From positions 16,368,001-16,432,000 of the forward strand of contig JAMPIT010000174.1 of NCBI GenBank assembly GCA_026261815.1: DNA of 64,000 nt, in the 5' to 3' direction. Positions 51,421-63,515 of the stretch are shown here, in pieces. Below the pieces are notes generated by a model. It was not told the origin of the DNA. It was given only the letters and a program-made list of their open reading frames with translations, and searched no databases. The stretch comes from Monarcha castaneiventris obscurior. Its lineage: Eukaryota > Chordata > Aves > Passeriformes > Monarchidae. Position 1 is the stretch's first letter. Each line of letters begins with the position of its first letter. The translations under genes and the position numbers were made by a program.

Positions 51421-52642
51421 GGCTGAGGTGTAGTTTTTTTTGCAAGGTGATCATGTGGGGAGGTGCAAAAAGGTATTCAGCTCACTTCCAAACAAGCTCC
51501 AATTCACCCAAGTGGTGTCAGAGTTGGTTGGGGTTTTTTTTCCTCTCTGATATTTGTTTTTCAAGCATTCATTCCCCAGCCATGTTGTTTGCTCGTCTCT
51601 GAGTGTTAAATACAGGGAGGCAATGTCTAATTGTGGTTTTCCTGAGGGTGCTGAACACATAAAATGCACACAGGCTCGAGGTCAGTGTCCTGGAAGTGTC
51701 AGCTTTCTCCCTCGGAGGAAGCCGGTGCAAGTGGTACCTCGTGAATCACTCTCCCAAGGCTGTATACCTGAGATTCTCAAATTCTGCCTGAAGGAGGGGA
51801 GAAACGTGGCTCAAATGCTATTTATCACCCCTGTCTTTCAACAGCTCAAGCAGAGTCATCCAACATCTGCAGCACCGCTGAAAGGCTCCTGTCCATGTTT
51901 GCAAGGAAGGTCACGCAGAGGTAACTGAGCACTGCTGCACTTAACCATTTCTCTTGACCTGATGGGTTGTTCCCCTTTTAAATCAAACTTTGGGCACAGC
52001 CTGCCTGTGTTCCCAAGGGATTTATTCTTTCTTACCAATCTTTTTAGAAATGGGAGATAAAAGGTAAGGTATGAAAAATTTTGCGGGCTCTCTTCTGGGG
52101 TTTTCTTGTCAGGAACCCCCATTTCCAGGCTGGCAAGACCCCTGTTAGCAAAAGATAGAAACGTCAGCACTGTTTTTGTTACAGAACATTTGATTCATAG
52201 TGTATCTTACTTGTAAGACCCAGATGGCCTTACAAATGTCAGTGAGTTATGCTTCATGTCTAGTAGGTGGAGCTATTCTTAGTAGTAGAACAAACATAAC
52301 CAAGATATTAGATTGGGATTTACACCCCTACGTTCCTAGATTATAGGGGAGCAGCTGAAGGACTTGTGAAAATACACAGCTTTTGCTCCTGTGGGTTGAC
52401 TTCTCTTTACCCACCACTACCTGATATCTTGGAAGAATCTGTTGCATCGCAGTATTTTAGCAACCTTCCAAAAGTCTGTGCTAAAGAACTGAAACAATGC
52501 ACATTCCATGAACCTGGCAAGACATCTACCCTTCAAGATGAGGTTTCTGAAACCATTTGAGACTGATTCCCTGCATTGAAAAGAACCTACTGCTGTCCTT
52601 GGAGTCTCTGTGTTGAGACACTTAACCTGTCTTGGAAAGGCA

Positions 52643-52726
52643 GTGAGAGAAGGGGAAGGGGAAGAGGAGAAGAGAAGAAGAGGAGAAGAAGAGGAGAAGA
52701 AGAGGAGAAGAAGAGAAGAGGAGAAA
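52643..52726. repeat. Purine tandem repeat, 11-bp unit AGGAGAAGAAG
   Basis: A purine-only tract starting with AGAGAAGGGGAAGGGG and passing into three perfect 11-bp units AGGAGAAGAAG from 52681 to 52713, with degenerate units on both sides. It is the third purine tract of this kind in the window (also 15.4 and 39 kb), all with purines on the plus strand. Confidence 0.9.
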
Positions 52727-54589
52727 CTCTCATGTCGTCTACATCTTAGTGCTCTTCTGGCAAGATGGCCTTAGAAATCTTCATGCCTAAAATCCAGTGT
52801 GAAGAAATACAATTATTTGACAGCTGAATTGATAACTATGTAGTTTAAAGCCTTTAGATTTTTATACCCAACCAAGAAGTCCAGCTCCTCACTCTGAACG
52901 TGTATGCACACGCTCTTTTTACATGGTGCCATGGTTGTTCATGGTTCTGCCTGGACAGAAATGTGTGATCTCATTCATGGGTACATTCAGTATGTCAGTA
53001 ATAAATAAAATAAAGCTTTTCTTACACTGGATATCTCTATAGGGTGTCTAAAAAGTACAGTAAAATGTCACTATCCCTGTTAATGATGGGATTTCTGAAG
53101 TCAGGCTGTGTTGGCCTAGCTTGATTATTGATCACAAAGAGAGCAGATTAAGTCCAAGAATAACCTGGGGGTGGAAAAAATTACCCTTTGCTAGAAGTGT
53201 CCTCCCGTTGGAGGGTTTAATTTAGAAACTGAATACAAAAAATTAAAGAAGGTTAACATTCATTTTTCATTTTTTGCTGAATTATTTTTAAATGCATTAT
53301 AGGTCAAGGCAAAATACTTTGTTCAACTTAACCCCAAAATTTTCACATTAATTTACCCTATTAGTATAGTTTTTTGGTTGGATGGTTGGGTGGGTGGTTG
53401 GTTGTTTTTTTTTTAAGTAAGTCCATGTTTCATGCAAAGTGCTTTTACAAAATAAAATACCAAAACTTTTTGCTTTTTAAGCATGAAAGCAAATACATTT
53501 GAAAAGAGAAACATTTTGAAGATGCAGAAATTATATACTTGGGGATTAAATTTTCCCCACAACTTTTTTCTGTCACCTTCAAGCTCAGTTCTGAAATGAG
53601 TCTACATCCTTTTCACATGTTGTCTTTTTAGTAAAATTAACTTGAGAACAAAACCCAGCTTCAGGGAGACCACAAACTTAATAGATTCACCAGGAACTTA
53701 GCTCCTGTGAGAAGAACCCAATGCAGTGCCATAATCTAACATTGTCTTTAGCAGCCAAAATTGTTTTTCATGCTACTAATATCTAACTTTTTTAAGATTG
53801 ACAGCTGAAACAACCAATGGTTTTTTTTTGCACAACCATGCTTTGTGTGTTGGCATGGTTGCAGATTTAGAAGATCTATCAGGATTTTAATCCCAGAAAA
53901 TAATATTTCTCAGACAGAGCATCGCCTTGCTCCTGCCATGGCAAAATACTGCAATAGTAGGTTTATTGTAAAGGGGGTTTTGTCATTTCTGAGGTCACTG
54001 ATTGGAGCTGGATGGGGCTGGTACTATTATGGCAGTGACTTTTTTCTTTTAGCTTTGAAGCTTTTAACCTCACCCTCAGAAGTGTATTGTTATTCTTGCA
54101 TAATGAAGGAGATACAATACTTTGCATCGCAAATGCTTTCACAATGTTTGATGACATGAGGCTAATTAGCTCAATTTTTCAAATGTACAAAAAGATGAGA
54201 ACCTAATAATTTACAGAAATAGGCATTGGAGCCTAAAGTTCTCTGTCACCTTCCCAGATAAAGTCAAAGGTAATGCAGGCAGGGAAAAATAAATATAATT
54301 TTTTAAGGGCCACTTCATAGATTTGTGTCTACATAACCATAATTTTGCAACAGGTTAAATGAACAAGTTAAAATAGGCCTCAGTAGTCCTGACTTGATTT
54401 TAGAGCTTTAACAATGCTTTACCAGTGAAATAACACCCCCTTAAGATGTATGAAGCATTAATTCTATGTAGCTGAGAATCAAAGTATTTATGTGTTTGTT
54501 TATTTACCTATACAATGGCATTTCAAGCTTCTTTAACATCATTGCTGTCTGGGTGCCCTCCAAATACATGCTCAGATGTTAGATAAGAT

Positions 54590-54740
54590 AAATATTTAAA
54601 TTATTTGTGTCTATAATTATTGCTGCTACTGCCAGGAGCCCTTTTGATACCAAAAAGAAAACCTGATTAATGCAAATTAGTTGATCATAGTAAACATAAA
54701 AAAGAATCACTGCAGCAGTGAGCACAGTTTTGACATCAAA
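54590..54740. other. Candidate regulatory element with octamer site
   Basis: AT-rich unique sequence with a perfect octamer ATGCAAAT at 54670-54677 inside GATTAATGCAAATTAG, plus ATAATTATTGCTGCTACTGC a little upstream. POU-domain and homeodomain factors bind such cores. Motifs this short occur by chance in AT-rich DNA, so the call needs conservation data. Confidence 0.2.
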
Positions 54741-57700
54741 ACAAAGATGCATGGATATGAAAAGGTCTGGGCCTCAGAGACTTTACTGGGATGCCATTTT
54801 GGGTGGAAGTTTTCAGAAGAGAAGCAATAGGAGTCTCCCTCCTAATCTACCTGCTGTATTCCTTGGAAAATCCTTTGCAGTCCAGTAGTGCATGGCCACT
54901 TCCAAACTCACCAGAAAATCTTCTGTGGGAAGGTCAAAGGCCAGAAAAGTCATCCTTGCTTTGCATGAGGTCAGTTCTGGCTGAGACTTATCTCTCTCAT
55001 TTCCAGATATTGGCAAAGCCTAGATCTTCAGTAGAGTTACTCCGTGAAAAAAGTGGGCCTTTCCAGGATGTGGATAGCATCCTGTGAAGGCTGTCTAAAA
55101 CATGTATAAGATTTAAACTTTTGAAGTGCCTTTTTCTCTCTACTTGCTGTCAAGAAGCTCCAGACAACTACTGGTAAGTAAACCTTGTAGTTGTAGCCTG
55201 GGAAACACTTATTAAGCCTGAGGACACTTATTTGATTAGATATACCTGAAAAGGTCATGTCTGCAGATGGACATTTAGCCTGGTCTAAGGACCTAATACC
55301 AAGCCTGAGGATGTAGAGAAACATGCAAAATGGTGCAGGTAATGAAGCAAGAACAGTCAGAAATTTGTTGCGAGACCTCAGGGGGAAACCTTGGTTATTT
55401 TCAGTGTCCCCAGTGAGTCACTGGCCAGCTCCCACAAACACTGATGCAGGTTTTGGGGATCAGAGGATTCTAAATAAAAGCCCTTTCTCAAAACCAGGAC
55501 TATTGTTACCGGATGCTCACTGCAAAGACAGTTTGAACACAAATGTTGCTCCTATGTCACACAGGTAAACTGATGGCTGTGATTCAGACATAACTTCCTG
55601 GATTAGTTCCAGCCTTAGTCTCACAGCTCTGACACCACCAAAATCAATGACCCTGATACAACTGAGGACAGAGATAGGCTTCTCCTGAACATCTAAAATT
55701 TTAAAGGACCAGCCCAAATGATGACTCCATGCCAGGGGTAATTCCACTTTCCGTATGCATAAAGGAGGAAAAATATACTGGGATATTGGTACAAAAAAAA
55801 AAAAAAAAAAAACCACATTGACAGAGAAAGATCGGACAACCCTTTTCCATCTGTTTTTTCATTGCCTGAGGCACATGTGCTGTGAACATTTGGAAGGAAG
55901 GCTGCCACTTTCCTAACCACCTCTCACTGAATGTCAACTGAGTGTGGTCAAGATTACATCCCAGGCTTGAATCTCCTCCTGGGAGTTTCTTTTTGAAAAG
56001 CCTCACACTCCAGGGCAGGCAATGGCATCTATTGATCACCTGTGACAGGTTGTCTGTTCCTTTGAGGACCAAGAATGGCTGACAGCCCATGAAATCCAAC
56101 CCCCACTCAGGGCCCTGCCAAAGCCAACAAATGAGGCAGGAGGCTTTCCATCAACATCTCAAGGGAGAGGAGGAGGGCGTTTCAGAAGCCACCTCTTCCA
56201 TAAGATCACGATTTGAGTTGCTTCATATATTTCTGGATCAACTGCTGAATCACTGAATCTATCCTGCTGCACTTAATGCTTCAAGGTGCATTGCTGAACA
56301 CAAGTAGCAAACCTAGCAAAGACTAGAGGCCTTAAGGTTGTGTTATACGAGACAGGGGAATTGTCTCAGAAATTAAGAAGCAGACACTTGAATGCAGGAT
56401 CTTTTTAAACAAGATCATGTCTTTTTATACACAGTAAAAGTTTCGCTTTGGTTTAGCAGAAGGGATGCAGAATAAATTATTTTGAAGGTCAATCTAATAG
56501 ATCATATTTGTGGGTGCTCACCCCATCACCTGATATGTTGCAATGTGCTATAGCTCATGTGTGAGTCTCTCACACTACTCCTAATCTCATACTGCAGGTA
56601 ATGGGAACACAAATGTCTCTATACCCATAAACCGTGGAGAGGGCACATCCCCCATCCAGGTAACGTAATCTACCCATGTTCCTAAGCCATAGTCAGTCAC
56701 CAAACTGAAAAATTGTCAAAGATTACGTTTAAATTTTTCTGATTATCCTGCAACAGTAGGAATATGTTTGTATGGATCGATCTTGACCAAAGCACTTATC
56801 AAAATCAATAAACTTCTATAGGCATGATAGATGTTTTCCCTTCCGTGTGCCTGGATTGTCAGTGACTACAGATTTCCACTGCCTTAAAGGAAAAATGGCT
56901 CATGTTCCTAACCCAGGAGGTTTATGGTGGAGAAGAGAGAAAATTTGATTGTCCAATAGCCTGAAGGGAGAACTTAGCCAAAGAAACTCAGTAATTCCTG
57001 CGAGTGAGCAGAGAATGAGACCTGGCAATTGATTTTAGCAAAACTAAGATGAAGGTCTGGTCGTCAAAGTTTGAAGAGAGATTTTATTTGGAGAGCTATT
57101 CACTCTACACACACAGTGAAGATTCATGACATCACGTCAGAGAGGTGGATCAAGTAGACCAGAGGGAATGGAAAGAAAATTCAGTGAGAACACAGGATTT
57201 CCTCATCTCTCCAAACATCATTAATCATGTCTGAGCTGCCTAGTCACTCTGTTCTGATCTATCATACTCCAGTGAAGCAAGCACTTAAATGCTTGAATAT
57301 CCTGAGGTCTTCAAGAATGCAGGAAGCTTGAAAAGCTTGTTGCCTCCTACCTCTCTTCTGTCTCAATTCCTAAAAAAACTAGAGAAATCTTCCAGAGACC
57401 ACCTCCTTCCACTCAGACAGGTCAGGAACATTTTGGGCAGATTTCCTCTGCACCACAGGCAAGCGAAATCTGAGACCCACTGCTAAAGCCAGAAGCCAAG
57501 GAAGACCTGGGTGTTGTCCACTCCAAGGGCAAGAGCTGAGAGACAGGACACTGAAACAGCAACTCAGAGCAGAGATACAGAATTTGCTGCTCAAGGTTTG
57601 TGTGATAAAACTTCCAGTCAATTTTCCAATGAAGTGATAAGGAGAGACGTCCCCACCAGAGCCTGCACTCCAGTTTTACACCCCTTGATGCAAAAGGACA

Positions 57701-58839
57701 ACTCTGCAGAACAAAAAACAACCATTCCCATGTGACATCCATGAAGTACCTACGCAGAGAAACAGGGACAAATATCCATCATCAAATCCATAGGCTTTCA
57801 CCTTCCTCTCCCATGACCCCTTTGGAAAAGGTCTTCTAAATACAAATAAGGTTGGCAGGAGCAGATGGAAGCATAATTCTTTTTGGATGTCCAGGATATT
57901 ATAGAAAAGCCACTCTACGGAAATTAATAGACAAGGATATCCCTGTTCTGTCCATGCATCCAGCACACAGAATGAAAATCCTTATAGAAAGGTTATCAGT
58001 GTCTGACAAACTTAATTGGGTTTTCATAAAGGAAAACATCCTGCCTGCTATTAATGGAAAGACCCTGGGTGACTCTTCAGAAATCCATCATGTGTTCAGT
58101 CCCTCCTTCCTCATTTTTGGCTTTCCCATGGGTCTTGTTCAATTCCTACTTGAGGATCCTCCTTTCTCTGGGCTCAGCATAATTTTATATTCCCCTCCAC
58201 TTCCTGTCCCATACTGATACTTTTAAAAAAGCCTATTATGAAGCAGCTGCAATCAAGAATAACAGTTCAGGACCTGTGTCTATTCATTGCTGTTTCCTCA
58301 GAGTCCCTAAATATAGTTTAAAATTTATCACAGAATCTATAAATCTGCTCCAGTGCGACGCTGCAGGAAGTAAATTCATCAGCCATCATTTCTGCATGCA
58401 TGGAGAAGAGGGATGACCTTCTGCAACTGGCTTGAGGTTTTGCAAGGGAGGCAACTTCACCTCTTACAGAGAGGGATCCTCTGCCCTCCCTGGCCACGGC
58501 CAATCTTGGGATCTGGGGAAACAAACCAAAAGTGTCAAAAACAAGTCACCAACACCCCTCATCATTCACAGCAGTCCATACTGCTTTATTCTGACTTCAT
58601 AATTTTTCATGATGGTTGAAGCTGAGAGAAGAAGCTCTTCTATGAATGGTGAATATCAGGGAAGAGTGTAATTAAAAGCAGAACTGGAGCTGCAGGATTG
58701 TATTCTGACTTGGAATAAAGAAATCCAGGTCTGCAGGCAGCGGTGCTACCTGCAGCCATGCTATGCACTGGGTGATTTGTGGCTTAGCAGGAAAAGAGTT
58801 ATCCACTCAAGAAGTGTAAGAAGGTTAATGTGATTTTAA
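54741..58839. other. Unique intergenic DNA, no gene seen
   Basis: Contains an A20 run at 55793-55812 and no recognised transposon. A 121-codon frame at 57852-58217 and a 132-codon frame on minus at 55701-56099 have no recognisable domain. Near 57.28 kb GCACTTAAATGCTTGAATAT could be another scrap of an old repeat. Confidence 0.5.
55793..55812. repeat. Poly-A run (A20)
   Basis: Twenty A in a row. I looked upstream for a processed pseudogene or SINE body and recognised none, and CR1 elements do not end in poly-A. Confidence 0.9.
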
Positions 58840-59110
58840 CACAGAAACAGTGAAATAAACAGTTGCACTGTAATATTGCAATGCAATATTAATTGGTAAT
58901 TAAAATGGTCATGGGCTAAGTCTAAATACGCATGCAGGTGGTTCACTAATTATCCACGTTAGCATGAACACCAGCATGTGAGGCTTGCAAGCAAACTTTC
59001 CCTGAGTGTTTCAATCACTTCTGTCTTCCCAGAGGACAGGTTTTCATTAATTATTTCAGTGCCTCTGGAGTCGACAGTAACCCAGATTGGAAATGTAAAA
59101 GGACAGGTTA
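58840..59110. other. Candidate regulatory element, TAATTA-rich
   Basis: Three TAATTA cores (58897-58902, 58947-58952, 59048-59053) lie within 160 bp of unique sequence, beside a palindrome at 58871-58891 containing TTGCAAT-like cores. Homeodomain factors bind TAATTA. The evidence is motif density only. Confidence 0.22.
58871..58891. repeat. 21-bp palindrome
   Basis: TAATATTGCA, a single A, then TGCAATATTA. The arms are exact reverse complements of 10 bp with one central base. Confidence 0.9.
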
Positions 59111-60792
59111 AATAACCAGGTGTTTTGTACCTTGAGAGAAAAAAAATGAGTTGAGCTTCAGGTCAAAGCCTTAATTTAAACTTATAACAAGGGAAATATA
59201 CTTCTAAGATAGAGTGATCCAACATCCACCCGGGAGTCTGCATAGCCTCAGGTCATTGTGTGAAACAGGTATAAATTTGCTGTACATTTGTGCTGTGCCT
59301 TGGTTTCTGTAGAGCTGTAGCTTAGATATCCACACAGGCACACACAGAACCAGCAAGGACAGGCAGGTGACACAGGGGCCCTCCAGGTCTCTGGGTATAA
59401 ACACACTTATGCACAGGCACAACACACGTTGCATTTCCTTTGTGACAAAGTATGAAGTCCATACCACCCATAAGCACCCACCTAGACCTGTACGTGTGTA
59501 TTTCTACAGAAGAATGCAACCAAAAATTTCATTAAAAAAAAAAAAAACTGTGTGAAGATTAAAAAATCAGCCACCAAAATGTTAGGAAACACCAGACTGA
59601 ATTATTCACCCTTCCTCCACCCCTACTGTTCCTTCTAAATATGACAATCACACCTTTTTATTTTCCTTTGCCTCATTCGGGGCACAGGGAGGACATTGCC
59701 CTGCCTGAGCCATGGACCTGTATTTTGCTTACTCCTGCTTTCTTGCAGACCCATTGAAGCTGATGGGCTTTCCACGGTGCTCATCAATCTGCATCCAAGC
59801 TCTGCACAAGTGATGGATTTATCTTCACAACACATCCTTTCTCCAGATTTAGGGATGGGAGGAAGTGGAAGAAATTAAACACTGGATTTGCAGTTCAGGT
59901 TGAGATGAACATTGTATTTTTAAAGAATTCAATATTTGATATTCTGAAGGTTAAATACAGGCATGAGACTCCCTGGCTTTAGGTAGCACTGAGAGTTCTG
60001 TACCCAAAGCAGAGTTCAGGGTGTGAAATTTGGCATCTTAATGATGATCACACATTTAGTACCTGCTTCCACATGACAAGACTGGGTTGACTTCTCCAAT
60101 GCCATATAGAACCTCTATGCAAAGAGGTAGGGGTAAATAGGATATTTTTAAAGGCTTAATTTACAGGGTTTTTTCAATAAGAACTTCTTTATGTTTGTTA
60201 TCCCAAACACCTCCTAAGCTTTAAAAAAAAACAAAACGGGTTCCCTCTTGTCCCTTCATCACTCACCCTGATTCTTCCCCAGATTAAAACCAGTCTTGAG
60301 TGAAGCAAGAATTTCAGTGACCAAAAATGACTATGAGAACATGTGGTCTATGATTCTGTGGACATTAGAAATACAAGTGATTCTAGAGGGGAAAACAACC
60401 CATGCTGAGGACTGAAAGATCATATTTTGGCGTGTAACTTCAGTGTAGTTTTATTCTGGCCCTGATGCCTGAGTTCCCATGAGTGTAGTGGGTGGAGGTC
60501 CAAGGAAACCATGCTGCATGAGCCAAGATAAAATCTCATCACTCCAAGGTGGAACTACCACCTTGGAGGAAATTACTTAAAAAACACATTGCTAATTGAA
60601 CCTAAATGCAGGTCTAGATGCATCCTAACTCAGCTCATAATTCAAAAGCACAGGATAAAAATTAAAAATTTGCAGACTGTGTTAATTGAAACATTCCTAT
60701 TTTCTTCAACCTCAAAGCACTGAGGTTGGTAATCCTAAAAATATCCCGTCAATATCACAACATCTGTGTGCACAGTAGAGCTAAAACATTAT
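59111..60792. other. Unique intergenic DNA, no gene seen
   Basis: No exon-like frame. Short A-runs lie near 59.53 and 60.22 kb, and a strong small hairpin at 60542-60568 is listed separately. Confidence 0.5.
60542..60568. repeat. 11-bp perfect hairpin
   Basis: CTCCAAGGTGG (60542-60552) is followed by AACTA and then the exact reverse complement CCACCTTGGAG (60558-60568). The GC-rich stem stands out against its AT-rich surroundings. It is shorter than a microRNA precursor. Confidence 0.9.
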
Positions 60793-61200
60793 CTGAGATC
60801 CTAAAATCCCAGAATATCCTGAGTCAGAGAGGACCCACAAGGATCGTGGAGCCCATCTCCTGGCTCTGCATAGGACAGCCCCAAGAGTTGCACCATGTTC
60901 CTTGAGAGCATTGTCCAAACACTCCTTGAGCTCTGTCAGGGTTGGTGCTGTGACCACTTTCCCTGGGGAGCCTTTTCCATGCCCAAACACACCCTGAGTG
61001 AAGAACCTTTTTCTAATATCCAACCTAAACCTGCCCTGACTCAGCTTGAGGCCATTCTCTCAGGTCTTGTCATTGATCACCAGAGAGGAGACATCAGTTC
61101 CAGCCACTGCACATCCCCTTTAGCTGAGGAAGCTGTAGACTGCTATGAGATCTCTCCTCAGTCTCCTCTTCTGTAGGCTGGATAAATCAAAATGATAAGG
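60793..61200 (-). mobile_element. CR1 LINE 3' end, 400 bp
   Basis: On the plus strand it starts with the reverse-complemented tail CCCAGAATATCCTGAGTC and GGACCCACAAGGATCGTGG. Next come GACAGCCCCAAGAGTTG, CACTCCTTGAGCTCTGTCAG, TTTTTCTAATATCCAACC, GACTCAGCTTGAGGCCATT and GAGATCTCTCCTCAGTCTCC. The minus strand reads MDIRKRFFTQGVFGHGKGSP, the end of CR1 ORF2 with damaged residues. It is the same variant as the plus-strand copy at 48.4 kb. Confidence 0.92.
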
Positions 61201-61253
61201 TTGAAAATAATACATAGGATGTCTTGATTCAAGTCTCATTGCATTACCCTTTA

Positions 61254-61292
61254 GGAGTCTTTCCACTGATGTCAGTGGAGTTTTGCTTGGAG
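61254..61292. repeat. Fragment of old amniote repeat
   Basis: GAGTCTTTCCACTGATGTCAG followed by TGGAGTTTTGCTTGGAGTGA resembles the motif order CTTTCCATTGACTTCAGTGG then GAGTTTTGCCTGAGTAA. Directly after it an 11-mer, AGTGAAATGTA, is repeated about twice. Confidence 0.45.
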
Positions 61293-61541
61293 TGAAATGT
61301 AGTGAAATGTAGTAGGACACATCAGCACAGCAGCTATTACTCACTCAGATTCCCAAAAGGAATTTTGCCTGCAAAAAAGACCACAAGATTTGACCCCACT
61401 AATGACTTCCATGGTGTTTTCTGCACAATTTAGATTACCGAAGTGGAGCCATGACTCAGAGTGTTTTCCTGCTCCAACCTGCCCATCATCATCTCTTCCC
61501 TGCAATCTCAGCAATGAAGAAAGGCAGAGTGGCCATTCACA

Positions 61542-61600
61542 AGGTGTTTGCCCAAAAACAAGTCCTCAGCCTTTCTGTAAACCAGATTTTACTCATTAAA
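61542..61600 (+). repeat. Copy 1 of a ~60-bp repeat of unknown family
   Basis: AGGTGTTTGCCCAA...CAGCC...TAAACCAGATTTTACTC recurs 1.9 kb downstream in the same orientation. The last 23 bases of both copies are identical, the first 14 are identical, and the middle differs by a few substitutions and small gaps. I cannot name the family. Confidence 0.75.
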
Positions 61601-61618
61601 GGGAAGGAAAGAAAGAAT

Positions 61619-61690
61619 AAAAGCCCACACAAGCAAACAAACAAAACAAAGCAAACACAAAACATAAGCACAAACACACAAACAAAACCC
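61619..61690. repeat. Low-complexity CAAA-type repeat
   Basis: Runs of CAAACAAACAAAAC and CACAAACACACAAAC without T apart from a few positions. It is a degenerate simple repeat. Confidence 0.8.
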
Positions 61691-62194
61691 TTCAAGACAT
61701 TCAAATTCTGGAATATTTGCTCAGAGAGAATATTTTTTTAAAAAAAATTAATTGAGAAATTCATAGAACACTAATGTCAGTTTAGCATCTTATGCAGTAG
61801 TTGTGGGGATGTGATCTTAGGGATTCTGTTCATCTTCTTCCTGACATTGAAATATAAGATAATTGATGTAAGAAGTCTCTAGACAAAATGTATATATTTC
61901 CTAGAGCATATGCAGACAGAGTGTCTCCATTTGTGTCATTTTCATGATGCTCATTCTCTGGGCTCGCCCCAGTCCTGCTGCATTTCACTCAATGCCCCTA
62001 AGACCTGTGAAACAACATCAGAAGGAAACTGCAAGAGGGTGTTTCCACTTTTGAGGAAAAAAAAGAGTTAGAAACTCAGGACCCAGTTCCATCTACAGCA
62101 AATGGAAAAAATCCCCCACAAAAATTGCCAACTGCAAAATTCTGCCATGAGAATCATCCTCTAACTTTTGCCATTGCTGCAGTCCTGGAATCAA

Positions 62195-62440
62195 TATTTT
62201 AGTCCAATTGCAATCTGTTGATGAGCAAAAGGAGGGAAAGGTTGCAGCATCGCGAATTAAAAAATAATAATCTCTCAAGCTTAATATCAGCAAAGATGAT
62301 TATTTCCTTTGATTTGTTAGGCTAATTGAAAATAGCTTTATAGTTCGCAGATGATTAATTAGGAGCCAACAAGATCTCCATTTGCATCTCGGTAATTCTT
62401 CACTCTGTTTTATTTCAACATTAGTCTTCATGCTTAAAAT
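62195..62440. other. Candidate conserved regulatory element
   Basis: Unique AT-rich sequence with a perfect octamer ATTTGCAT (62380-62387), ATTAATTAGG (62354-62363), GGTAATTC, GGCTAATTGAAAATAGC, CAATTGCAATC and CTTTGATTTG (TCF/LEF-like). The close packing of such cores resembles known vertebrate developmental enhancers. Conservation across species, the decisive evidence, cannot be seen from this sequence. Confidence 0.27.
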
Positions 62441-63453
62441 ATTCATTGAGAAAGAAGAAAGGTGATTAACATAAGATTTTAAATGTGTACCATTTGCTCT
62501 GACTTTTTTTACACATTTTTGTCAACAGAGAAGAAAGAAAAGAATATACAACATTACAAAACGATTACTGCCTGTTCTGCTTCCATCTGCCAAATCCTCC
62601 TTTATGGTAGACATAGTTTAACTAGGTTCATTTTGAAACAGGGGAGAAAGAGCCCAAATAAAGGTCAATCCTCTGCCCCTCCTTCCCAAATTGCTGACTA
62701 TTTGACCTCTGTATAACCATCCTGAAAGCTTTGGAGAGTTTTCTTTCTTACATGAAATACCCTCACTCATGTGAACCATCCTGCAGCAAAAGATTAGACC
62801 ACGCCACTGTTACCCCTCCCTCCAGAGATCACCCAAGAGAAAGTGGGTCCAAACAGATGTGACAGATATGATGATATTTTTCCATCCACCTGGCACTGAA
62901 AGGCAGGAGTACACATTTTTCTGGGTGAAATATTTCATTCAGCATTTTAAAAAAAGTAAAAATAATTTGCAGGTCACATCTGTTGAGGTTTTTACATTTG
63001 GGGGTTGTATTTTTGTTTGGGATTTTTTAAGTATTTTCTCACAGCCTTGGCAACCTCTGTCTTATCACACCGCGCTTAAATCTCCAGCAAACTGAGTAGT
63101 TTGATAAGAAGTTTAACCCTTCATTTGGAAGGTGAATTCCCAACCCTTATGATAGTATAAAGAACCTGGATGAGTAAACTCTGAAAACTAAAAGAAGGAT
63201 GGATTCTTGAGGATTAAACCACCAGAAATCAAATTATAAGAGCCAAATGTTGTTGTTACCAATAGTAATATTAATTAAAATTACATTATTTCAAAGAGAG
63301 CTCTTGCAGGATGGGACTTGCTAAAGGCCTTTGAATTTTTGTGTATTTTCCTCTATCATCAAATCCAGCCTTTCAGAATGGATTCTGCCCATTCCTCCAA
63401 GCACAAGGACAGATCTGGTCCATCCTGATTTCACACCAAGATCTGAACTCACC

Positions 63454-63515
63454 AGGTGTTTGCCCAAGAACAACAGTTATCAGCCCTTTTTATAAACCAG
63501 ATTTTACTCATTAAA
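63454..63515 (+). repeat. Copy 2 of a ~60-bp repeat of unknown family
   Basis: The second copy of the repeat at 61542-61600, in direct orientation. The preceding ten bases also agree in part (ACTCACCAGG here, ATTCACAAGG in copy 1), while sequence beyond the shared end differs. Confidence 0.75.

Larger units (their letters stand above)
50747..54589. other. Unique intergenic DNA with simple repeats
   Basis: No exon-like frame was supported (longest 124 codons at 51554-51928, no known domain). It contains the T19 run, the purine 11-mer array at 52.65 kb and a TTGG/GGTGGG stretch near 53370-53415. The rest is AT-rich. Confidence 0.5.

Noticed and set aside
55793..55812. A20 run as the tail of a processed pseudogene
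   Set aside because: No exon-like or SINE-like body was recognised upstream and no target duplication was found.
57852..58217. 121-codon open frame as a small gene
   Set aside because: No known domain, low-complexity end and no supporting context.
60340..60360. TCTATGATTCTGTGG as a CR1 tail
   Set aside because: Only about 15 bases fit the CR1 terminus and nothing upstream continues the match.
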